Below are positions 56,172 to 64,000 of a stretch of 64,000 bases of DNA, piece after piece; the first letter of the stretch is position 1; each line of letters opens with the position of its first letter. A program made the translations under genes and the position numbers. The DNA comes from Halomonas sp. M20 (GTDB lineage Bacteria; Pseudomonadota; Gammaproteobacteria; Pseudomonadales; Halomonadaceae): contig NZ_JACNMQ010000001.1 in NCBI RefSeq assembly GCF_020622265.1, positions 248,001 to 312,000 on the forward strand. The letters are read 5' to 3'. Below the pieces are notes generated by a model. It was not told where the DNA came from, ran no database searches, and saw only the letters and a list, made by a program, of their open reading frames with translations.

Positions 56172-56513
56172 ATGGAATGTCTGTTCTGCAAGATGATCGC
56201 CCGGGAAATCGAACCGGATGTGGTCTTTGAAGACGAGCAGGTACTTGCCTTCAACGATATCAATCCCCAGGCGCCGACCCATGTGCTGATCATTCCCAAG
56301 AAGCATATCTCGACGCTGAACGATATCGAGGCGGATGACCTAGCTCTGATCGGTCGGCTGCAATATACCGCTGCCCAGTTGGCGAAGAAATTCGGGTTTG
56401 CCGAAGACGGCTATCGAATAGTGATGAATTGCAACGAGCACGGCGGCCAAAGCGTCTATCATATACATATGCATCTGATGGGCGGTCGTCGCTTCTCTTG
56501 GCCGGCGGGATAG
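56172..56513 (+). CDS. hinT: histidine triad nucleotide-binding protein
   Basis: 113 residues. The HIT motif reads HIHMH within GGQSVYHIHMHLMGG near residues 94-108. HinT hydrolyses purine phosphoramidates such as AMP-lysine. The ATG at 56172 follows AAGGAGCG; the open frame from 56145 starts within the repeat relic. Its neighbour downstream begins 27 bases later. Confidence 0.94.
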   Translation: MECLFCKMIAREIEPDVVFEDEQVLAFNDINPQAPTHVLIIPKKHISTLNDIEADDLALIGRLQYTAAQLAKKFGFAEDGYRIVMNCNEHGGQSVYHIHMHLMGGRRFSWPAG

Positions 56514-56539
56514 TCGGCAGCCTGGAGCAGCCTAATCGC

Positions 56540-57496
56540 GTGGATAAGTTCGAATTAAAGCTGGATCAAGCCGCTCGTGCGGCCTGGCTCTCCTACGTGG
56601 GAGGGCGCACCCAGGACGAGATCGCCAGTCAGCTCGGCGTTTCGCGTCCCGGGGTTCAGCGGCTGCTGGCTCTGGCGCGACAGGAAGGGCTGGTCAAGGT
56701 GCATATCGATCATCCGCTGGCCAACTGCATGATGATGTCGGATGCCATTGTTGCGCGTTTTGGGCTGGATTTCTGCGATGTGGTGCCCGCCGACCCCGAT
56801 GCCAGCGACGGCGATGTACCTTACCTGGCGGTGGCTGGCGCCGAGCGGCTGGCCCGCTATCTGGTTGCTAGCGAGCCGCTGACGCTGTCGCTTGGCACCG
56901 GGCGTGCGATACGCGCCATGGTGGAGGCGCTGAGCCGCGTCGATCGGCCCCAGCATCGTTTCGTGTCCCTGGTCGGCAATGTGGCCCGGGATGGCTCCTC
57001 GAATCGTTATGACGGGGTCATGGTACTGGCGGACAAGACCGGTGCCGAGCGCTTCCTGTTGCCCGCGCCGGTGGTTGCCGGCTCGGTTGAGGAGAAGCAG
57101 GCCTTGCAAGGCCAACGCCTGTTTCAGGCCGTCACCGAGGTGGCAAAGCAAGCCGAGGCGTCGTTCATCGGAATCGGACGCATTGATCGCCGGGCCACAC
57201 TATTTCAGGATCACTTCATCAGCGAGACGGAGCTCGAAGAGCTATTGGCGCTCGATGCCGTGGGGGAGCTGTTGGGTTGGCCCATGAATCAGGCCGGCGA
57301 GGTGATTGACTGCTCCATCACCCGCCGCGTCACCAGCCTGCCGTTAGAGATGCTACGTGGTCAGTCACTGGTGGCCCTGGCGGGTGGGCGTGACAAAGGG
57401 CCCGCCATTCTGGCGGCGTTACAGGGAGGTTGGTTGAAAGGACTTGTCACCGACGAGAGCGCCGCTCGGTATATCGTTAAATCCTGTAACCTCTAA
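56540..57496 (+). CDS. SorC/DeoR-type sugar-responsive transcriptional regulator
   Basis: 318 residues if started at the GTG at 56540; a longer frame from 56429 would overlap hinT. An N-terminal helix-turn-helix (about 18-45, with TQDEIASQLGVSRPGVQRLL) is followed by a SorC-type sugar-binding domain with DVVPADPDASDGDVPY and SLGTGRAIRAMV. Such regulators bind phosphorylated sugars and control nearby uptake operons. It lies just before the polyol ABC operon and likely controls it via the GATCA repeats at 57550-57583. Confidence 0.88.
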   Translation: MDKFELKLDQAARAAWLSYVGGRTQDEIASQLGVSRPGVQRLLALARQEGLVKVHIDHPLANCMMMSDAIVARFGLDFCDVVPADPDASDGDVPYLAVAGAERLARYLVASEPLTLSLGTGRAIRAMVEALSRVDRPQHRFVSLVGNVARDGSSNRYDGVMVLADKTGAERFLLPAPVVAGSVEEKQALQGQRLFQAVTEVAKQAEASFIGIGRIDRRATLFQDHFISETELEELLALDAVGELLGWPMNQAGEVIDCSITRRVTSLPLEMLRGQSLVALAGGRDKGPAILAALQGGWLKGLVTDESAARYIVKSCNL

Positions 57497-57549
57497 TAAA
57501 TTGGCCTAATGTCTAATACGCCAGGTTTTGCTTTTTTTTGCTTACTGTT

Positions 57550-57583
57550 CGATCATTTGATCAATAGACGAGTAGATTGATCA
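57550..57583. promoter_or_regulatory. GATCA-repeat operator upstream of the polyol ABC operon
   Basis: Three TTYGATCA/ATTGATCA boxes lie in a row: GATC occurs at 57551, 57559 and 57579. The second is within the perfect palindrome TTGATCAA, and the third is 20 bases, two helical turns, further on. The boxes are 36-68 bases before the binding-protein start and are suited to repression by the SorC-type regulator. Confidence 0.55.
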
Positions 57584-57618
57584 TAAAATAACCCCCGATC
57601 TCCTCCAAGGAGCATGCC

Positions 57619-58929
57619 ATGCGGTTACGTCACACCCTTCCCGTTGCCGGTGCGATGACATTCGCCTCCCTCTCGGCCAACGCCGAGACCATTACCGTGG
57701 CCACGGTCAACAACAATGACATGGTCATCATGCAGAGTCTGACCGACGCATTTGAAAAGGCCCATCCCGATATCACCCTGGATTGGGTCGTTCTCGAAGA
57801 GAATGTCCTGCGTCAGCGCATGACCACGGATATCGCCACCCAGGGCGGACAGTTCGATGTCATGACCATCGGCACCTACGAGGTGCCGATCTGGGCCGAG
57901 CGCGAGTGGTTAGTGCCTCTCGAAGACTTGCCCGAGGAGTATCAGGTAGACGATCTGCTGAGCTCGGTGCGGGACGGCTTGAGTCAGAACGGTGCGCTCT
58001 ATGCGCTGCCGTTCTATGGCGAAAGCTCGATGATGTACTACCGCCAGGATCTTTTCGACGAGGCCGGCATCGAGATGCCCGAGCAGCCGACCTGGGAGCA
58101 GGTACGCGATTGGGCCAGTCAACTCCACAAGCCTGGAGAAGAAACCTATGGCATTTGCCTGCGCGGCAAGCCGGGCTGGGGCGAAAACATGGCCCTCGTG
58201 TCCACCATGGTGAACACCTTCGGCGGCCGCTGGTTCGACGAGGAGTGGGACCCCCAGCTCGACTCCGAGGCCTGGCAGGAAACCGTAAGCTTCTATGTCG
58301 ATCTGCTTGACGAGTACGGTCCTCCCGGGGCCAGCTCCAACGGGTTCAACGAGAACCTGGCGCTGTTTTCCCGTGGCAACTGTGCCATGTGGGTCGATGC
58401 CACCTCGGCGGCGGGCAAGCTCTATGGCGCCGATGAATCGAAAGTGGCTGACACGCTAGGCTTTGCTCCAGCGCCCATCGCGGAAACGCCCAAGGGTTCT
58501 CATTGGCTGTGGTCCTGGGCGCTGGCGATTCCGACGTCTTCTGATTCCAAGGAAGCCGCCAAGGAGTTCATCACCTGGGCGACCTCCCAAGAGTACATCG
58601 AACTGGTCGGCGAACAGAAGGGCTGGACCAGCGTGCCGCCGGGCACTCGCGAGTCCACCTACGCCAACGAGAACTATCAGCAGGCGGCTCCCTTCGCCGG
58701 TTTTGTGCTCGAGGCCATGAAGAGTGCCGATCCGACCGACTCGACCCTCGAGCCCAGCCCTTACAACGGCGTGCAGTTCGTGGGTATTCCGGAGTTCCAA
58801 TCCATCGGTACCCAGGTAGGGCAGATGGTGGCGGCTGCCCTGACCGGTGAGCGCAGCGTCGAACAAGCCTTGCAAGCCGCTCAGCGCTCCACCGAGCGGA
58901 CCATGCAGCGTGCCGGTTATATGGATTGA
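57619..58929 (+). CDS. polyol-type ABC transporter substrate-binding protein
   Basis: 436 residues with a Sec signal peptide cleaved after SANA near residue 23, then a family 1 (maltose-type) periplasmic binding fold. Similar in kind to SmoE/MtlE proteins for sorbitol and mannitol, but the sugar cannot be read from the sequence. Start preceded by AAGGAG. It is separated from its permeases by the 147-base palindromic element B, which may allow its mRNA to accumulate separately. Confidence 0.86.
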   Translation: MRLRHTLPVAGAMTFASLSANAETITVATVNNNDMVIMQSLTDAFEKAHPDITLDWVVLEENVLRQRMTTDIATQGGQFDVMTIGTYEVPIWAEREWLVPLEDLPEEYQVDDLLSSVRDGLSQNGALYALPFYGESSMMYYRQDLFDEAGIEMPEQPTWEQVRDWASQLHKPGEETYGICLRGKPGWGENMALVSTMVNTFGGRWFDEEWDPQLDSEAWQETVSFYVDLLDEYGPPGASSNGFNENLALFSRGNCAMWVDATSAAGKLYGADESKVADTLGFAPAPIAETPKGSHWLWSWALAIPTSSDSKEAAKEFITWATSQEYIELVGEQKGWTSVPPGTRESTYANENYQQAAPFAGFVLEAMKSADPTDSTLEPSPYNGVQFVGIPEFQSIGTQVGQMVAAALTGERSVEQALQAAQRSTERTMQRAGYMD

Positions 58930-59074
58930 GAACCAGTCCATGATCTACTGCACTTGACGATACGGCGTTGAAATTGATCTCGAAATGCTCATTTACACCC
59001 ACGTAAACTCCGCTTTTTTGATCAATTTCGCCTTGTCTCGCCTACGTTCGCAACGATCATGATCAGGTTCTAAG
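58928..59074. repeat. long-palindrome dispersed element, copy B
   Basis: About 147 bases. Outer arms AGAACC..TCATGATC and inner arms GAAATTGATC are inverted matches, and the centre is TTTAC-ACCCAC-GTAAA. Conserved blocks CGGCGTT, GTAAACTCCG and GCCTTGTCT are shared with copy A. It fills the gap between the binding-protein and first permease genes; the next start codon lies at its right edge. Confidence 0.8.
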
Positions 59075-59076
59075 AA

Positions 59077-60024
59077 ATGACCACGCCGGGATCCTTTCCC
59101 GGCTCACCGCCCCCAACGTTCGCGGTAAATCTCATGAACAAGACGCGCGCATACGGGCGCACTGTCGGCGGGCTGCGCTCCCTGTCGCTACAGGCACCCG
59201 CCGTTACCCTGCTGTTGCTGTGGATGCTGGTACCACTGGGCATGACCCTGTGGTTCTCGTTCCAGCGCTACAATCTGCTGATGCCCGGCATGACCGGCTT
59301 CGCCGGGCTGGAAAACTACGAATACCTGCTCACCGACCCGGCGCTGTGGTCGGCCATGGGCGTCACCCTGTTGCTGGTGGGCTGGGTGCTGATCATCACC
59401 GTGGTCGGCGGTACGCTGCTGGCGGTGCTCTTTCAGCAGGATTTCCTGGGTCGTGGCGTGGCCCGAGTGCTGGCCATCTCGCCATTCTTCGTCATGCCCA
59501 CCGTCAGCGCCTTGGTGTGGAAGAACATGATGATGCACCCGGCCAATGGCGTGCTTGCCTGGCTGGCCAACCTGTTCGGCCTGCCTGCGGTGGACTGGTT
59601 CTCCTCGCTGCCGTTGACCTCGATCGTCATCATCGTGGCCTGGCAGTGGCTGCCCTTCGCACTGCTGATCCTGCTCACCGCCATCCAGTCCCTGGATGAC
59701 GATCAGGTGGAGGCCGCGCGCATGGATGGGGCCGGCCCGATAGCGGTGTTCTTCTTCATCACCTTGCCGCATCTCAAGCGTGCGATTAGCGTGGTGATCA
59801 TGATCGAAATGATCTTCCTGCTGACCATCTTCGCCGAGATATTCGTCACCACCTCCGGTGGGCCGGGGCTGGCCACCACCAATCTGGCCTATCTGATCTA
59901 CATCCAGGCACTGCTCGACTTCGATGTCGGCACTGCCTCCGCCGGCGGGGTGATCGCCATCATCCTGGCCAATATCGTCGCCATCTTCCTGGTCCGAATG
60001 GTGGCCAAGAATCTGGAAAGCTAG
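59077..60024 (+). CDS. ABC transporter permease, polyol type (first)
   Basis: 315 residues with six membrane helices. The inner-membrane loop motif EAARMDGAGPIAVFFFITLP binds the ATPase. An alternative ATG at 59134 would remove a short extension (19 residues) and also fits the family, so the start is uncertain. It follows the palindromic element and precedes the second permease by 18 bases. Confidence 0.88.
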   Translation: MTTPGSFPGSPPPTFAVNLMNKTRAYGRTVGGLRSLSLQAPAVTLLLLWMLVPLGMTLWFSFQRYNLLMPGMTGFAGLENYEYLLTDPALWSAMGVTLLLVGWVLIITVVGGTLLAVLFQQDFLGRGVARVLAISPFFVMPTVSALVWKNMMMHPANGVLAWLANLFGLPAVDWFSSLPLTSIVIIVAWQWLPFALLILLTAIQSLDDDQVEAARMDGAGPIAVFFFITLPHLKRAISVVIMIEMIFLLTIFAEIFVTTSGGPGLATTNLAYLIYIQALLDFDVGTASAGGVIAIILANIVAIFLVRMVAKNLES

Positions 60025-60042
60025 TTCAGCCGGGAGCCTCTC

Positions 60043-60861
60043 ATGACGACCCCTCGATACAAGCGTTTCTTGCTGGCAGTGCTGGCCTGGGCGATCGCCC
60101 TGATCATCTTCTTCCCCATCCTGTGGATGGCGCTCACCGGATTCAAGACCGAGACTGCGGCCATCGCCGATCCCAGCTTCCTCTTCTCGCCGACCCTGGA
60201 GAGCTATGTCGCCGTGCATGCCCGGGCCGACTACCTCAAGTTCGCGCTGAACAGCGTAGTGGTGGCCTTCGGCTCGACCCTGCTGGCCCTGTTGATCGCC
60301 ATTCCCTCTGCCTACTCTATGGCCTTCCTGCCGACCCCGCGCACCAAGGGCACCCTGCTGTGGATGCTCTCCACCAAGATGCTGCCGCCGGTCGGCGTAT
60401 TGATGCCGATCTATCTGCTGTTCCGGGATACCGGCCTGCTCGATACCCTGACTGGCCTGATTATCGTCTATACGCTGATGAATCTGCCGATCGTGGTGTG
60501 GATGCTCTACACCTTCTTCAAGGACCTACCCCGGGACATCCTCGAGGCAGGGCGCATGGATGGTGCCAGCACCTTGCAGGAGGTACGTCATCTGCTGCTG
60601 CCGCTGACGCTGCCGGGCATCGCTTCCACCGGGCTGCTGGCAGTCATTCTCAGCTGGAACGAATCGTTCTGGAGTCTCAATCTGACCTCTTCCGATGCGG
60701 CGCCGCTGACCGCTTACATCGCCTCCTTCTCGAGCCCGGAAGGGTTGTTCTGGGCCAAGCTCTCCGCAGCCTCGACCATGGCCATCGCCCCCATCCTGGT
60801 ATTTGGTTGGTTGACCCAGAAACAGATGGTGCGTGGCCTCACCTTCGGCGCCGTCAAATAA
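60043..60861 (+). CDS. ABC transporter permease, polyol type (second)
   Basis: 272 residues with six membrane helices and the EAGRMDGASTLQEVRHLLLP coupling motif. GGGAG precedes the start. It pairs with the upstream permease to form the channel. The next gene begins 13 bases later. Confidence 0.9.
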   Translation: MTTPRYKRFLLAVLAWAIALIIFFPILWMALTGFKTETAAIADPSFLFSPTLESYVAVHARADYLKFALNSVVVAFGSTLLALLIAIPSAYSMAFLPTPRTKGTLLWMLSTKMLPPVGVLMPIYLLFRDTGLLDTLTGLIIVYTLMNLPIVVWMLYTFFKDLPRDILEAGRMDGASTLQEVRHLLLPLTLPGIASTGLLAVILSWNESFWSLNLTSSDAAPLTAYIASFSSPEGLFWAKLSAASTMAIAPILVFGWLTQKQMVRGLTFGAVK

Positions 60862-60874
60862 CAGGTATCTCATC

Positions 60875-62012
<1,138 letters not shown>

Positions 62013-62029
<17 letters not shown>

Positions 62030-62744
62030 GCCGAGCTCGATACCGAAAGAAATCCTGATCTTCGACTGCGACGGGGTGCTGGTCGATAGCGAGATCATCG
62101 CCGAGAGGGTGCTGCGCGAGTGTCTGGGCGACTGGCTACCCGACCTGCACGCCGAGAACGAATTGCGTCAGGCACTGGGCATGACCACGGCGGCGATTCT
62201 CGACAAACTGGCCCGACGCAGTGTGCATGACTTGCCCCAGGATGCCCTGGGTCACATCGAACGGACCATCGATGCCCGTCTTGCTACCGACCTGCAGGCC
62301 ATCGAGAGGGTTGCCGAGACCATCGAGGGACTCGGTATGCCCTTGGCCATCGTCTCCAATAGCGGTCCTCAGCGCGTGAAGATATCGCTGCAATGCACGG
62401 GTCTTTCAAGTGTGCTGACCCAGTCGCTGGACGAGGTGCCGCTATTTACCGCCGAGCAGGTCGAGCGGCCCAAGCCCGATCCAGATGTCTATCAACTGGC
62501 AGCCCGCACCTTGGGGTACGCTCCGGAGGAGTGTCTGGTGGTGGAGGATAGTGTCTCGGGGGTTACGGCGGCTCACGCCGCAGGCATGACGGTGATCGGC
62601 TTTATCGGCGCCAGTCATATCGAGCCCGGCCACGATCGACGCCTTGAGCAGGCGGGCGCCTGGCACGTCATGTCGGACATGCGGGAATTGGCATCGCTGG
62701 TGCAACGTTGGCGTGAACGGCGCAGGCTCGTCGTGGAGGGTTGA
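62013..62744 (+). CDS. HAD-superfamily hydrolase of the polyol operon
   Basis: 243 residues. The HAD nucleophile motif reads FDCDGVLVD with D18 and D20, and motif III/IV CLVVEDSVSGVTAA is near 175. It is of the beta-phosphoglucomutase/phosphatase-like class. The ATG at 62013 follows GAGGAAAA and starts within the end of the ATPase gene. Its role in polyol use is unclear: dephosphorylating a sugar phosphate is likely, but it could be a mutase. Such genes recur in sorbitol/mannitol operons. Confidence 0.82.
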
Positions 62745-62780
62745 GGCGTCGGGAAAATAGACTCAAGACAGGAAGGGATC

Positions 62781-63566
62781 ATGAAACTCAGTGAGAAGGT
62801 TGCGGTAGTCACCGGCGGAGCACGAGGTATCGGCCTGGCCATCGCTCAGCGCTACCTGGCCGAAGGCGCCAAGGTAGTCGTCGCCGATATCGATGAAGCG
62901 TCCATAGAGGACGCCGTCGAGCGGCTGAAGAACGAGGCGGGTGATGAGGTCGTGATGGGAGTGCGTCTGGATGTCTGCGACCGGGCCTCCATCGATGGCC
63001 TGGTCAAGGCCGTCATTCAGCGCTTTGACGGTATCGATATCCTGGTCAACAACGCTGCCGTCTTCGACATGGCGCCGGTATTGGAAGTGACCGAACAGAG
63101 CTATGACAAGCAATTCAACGTCAACGTCAAGGGCACCTTCTTCATGCTACAGACCGTCGCCCAGGCGATGGTCGAGCGCGGCCAGGGCGGCAAGATCATC
63201 AACATGGCGTCCCAGGCCGGGCGGCGCGGCGAGGCGCTGGTGAGTATGTACTGTGCCTCCAAGGCGGCGGTGATCAGCCTTACCCAGTCCTGTGGCCTGG
63301 ATCTGATCAAGCACGGCATTAACGTCAACGGTATCGCGCCAGGGGTGGTCGATACGCCGATGTGGAAAGAGGTCGATGCGCTGTTCGCGCGCTACGAGAA
63401 CCGCCCATTGGGCGAGAAGAAGCGGCTGGTCGGTGAGGCGGTGCCCTACGGTCGTATGGGGCACCCGGAGGATCACACCGGTGCCGCCGTGTTCCTGGCC
63501 TCCAGCGACAGCGACTACGTCGTCGCTCAGACGCTGAATGTCGATGGCGGCAACTGGATGAGCTGA
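62781..63566 (+). CDS. short-chain dehydrogenase, sorbitol/L-iditol type
   Basis: 261 residues. Rossmann motif TGGARGIG at about 11-18, catalytic Y157 and K161 in YCASK, and a C-terminal NVDGGNWMS. It resembles SmoS/PolS-type polyol dehydrogenases that oxidise D-sorbitol to fructose with NAD. AGGAAGGG precedes the start. Situated between HAD and kinase genes, it gives the pathway its oxidation step. Confidence 0.88.
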   Translation: MKLSEKVAVVTGGARGIGLAIAQRYLAEGAKVVVADIDEASIEDAVERLKNEAGDEVVMGVRLDVCDRASIDGLVKAVIQRFDGIDILVNNAAVFDMAPVLEVTEQSYDKQFNVNVKGTFFMLQTVAQAMVERGQGGKIINMASQAGRRGEALVSMYCASKAAVISLTQSCGLDLIKHGINVNGIAPGVVDTPMWKEVDALFARYENRPLGEKKRLVGEAVPYGRMGHPEDHTGAAVFLASSDSDYVVAQTLNVDGGNWMS

Positions 63567-63569
63567 ACT

Positions 63570-64000
63570 ATGGATCCGAACATTCATGACATGGCGAGCC
63601 GACTGCTCGAGGCGGCACAGGATCGCCGGCGTTTCATCGTGGCCCTGGCCGGGCCGCCGGCGGCGGGCAAGTCGTTCTTGTCGGAATGGCTTTGTCGCGA
63701 GCTCAACGGGCGCCGGCCGGGTATCGCCGCCGTAGTGCCCATGGATGGCTATCACTTCGACAATGCGGTGCTCGAGCCTCGTGGGCTGGTGCCTCTCAAG
63801 GGCGCACCGGAGACCTTCGATGTGGATGGGCTGCATCAGGATCTGGAGCGTATTCGTCGTGCGGACAAGACCGTCGCCGTGCCGGTGTTCGACCGGCCCC
63901 TTGATCTGGCGCGTGCCGGTGGTCGCTTGATCACCCCCGAGCATCGACTCGTCATCGTCGAGGGCAACTACCTGCTGCTGGATCAGGCCCCCTGGACGGC
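63570..64000 (+). CDS. P-loop sugar/nucleoside kinase-like protein, cut by window end
   Basis: At least 143 codons, open at the window end. Begins at ATG 63570, three bases after the SDR stop. Walker A GPPAAGKS lies near residue 28, and VPMDGYHFDNAVL resembles the uridine-kinase/pantothenate-kinase-like (FrcK/YggC-type) fold. In a polyol operon it probably phosphorylates the ketose product, such as fructose. The C-terminal part is missing, so the substrate remains open. Confidence 0.75.
   Translation, partial: MDPNIHDMASRLLEAAQDRRRFIVALAGPPAAGKSFLSEWLCRELNGRRPGIAAVVPMDGYHFDNAVLEPRGLVPLKGAPETFDVDGLHQDLERIRRADKTVAVPVFDRPLDLARAGGRLITPEHRLVIVEGNYLLLDQAPWT

Noticed and set aside
59188-60219. 343-residue minus-strand frame opposite the polyol permeases
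   Set aside because: Extremely Q/H/D/G-rich antisense translation of permease sequence; no motif and no ribosome binding site.

Overview
The window looks like a chromosomal segment of a moderately halophilic gammaproteobacterium, most likely Halomonas or a close relative (Halomonadaceae). This is inferred from protein character, not from a database search. The pointers are the acetate-switch two-component pair, a fused-AB Mrp/Pha antiporter, a cbb3 oxidase operon with its assembly genes, a PHA-synthesis regulator, a high-potential iron-sulfur protein and a polyol ABC operon. The content is mostly core genome. No phage, intact insertion sequence or CRISPR array was seen.

Region 1 (1-14.4 kb): sprT, then an acetate module. 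It holds acs, a LuxR-type response regulator (crbR/erdR type) converging on a symporter-fused hybrid histidine kinase (crbS/mxtR type), an unknown membrane protein, and the acetate/cation symporter actP with its DUF4212 partner. Divergent from these are a DUF294 signalling-type protein and a DnaQ-like exonuclease. The divergent intergenic region carries three copies of a 17-bp motif at an exact 27-bp period, a good candidate for the regulator's binding array. ttcA follows.

Region 2 (14.4-24.3 kb): on the minus strand, the complete cbb3 oxidase set ccoNOQP-GHIS plus a SafE-family gene. A class II FNR/Anr promoter sits upstream of ccoN. Then come five tRNA genes (Val-TAC, Asp, Asp, Val-CAC, Asp).

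Region 3 (24.4-33.7 kb): fadH, the stress operon yeaG-yeaH-ycgB, a Tat-exported HiPIP, a stand-alone Lrp-type sensor domain and a membrane-anchored nuclease. Two tRNA-Leu(CAG) genes follow.

Region 4 (34-43 kb): information processing genes rnr-rlmB, rpsF-rpsR-(membrane protein)-rplI and dnaB, then two small unknown proteins and hemH.

Region 5 (43-56.5 kb): the Mrp/Pha antiporter operon (minus strand), an mltB-type transglycosylase, a DUF748 protein, rsmE, phaR-purD, and a thioesterase-prkB-hinT group.

Region 6 (56.5-64 kb): a SorC-type regulator and a polyol (sorbitol/mannitol-like) ABC uptake and oxidation operon. It includes a HAD hydrolase, an SDR dehydrogenase and a P-loop kinase cut by the window end.

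The most unusual non-genic signals are the 27-bp iterated motif next to actP and a dispersed, about 150-bp, long-palindrome element. That element occurs twice nearly complete (32.65 kb and 58.93 kb) and once as a relic (56.13 kb). One complete copy lies inside the polyol ABC operon.
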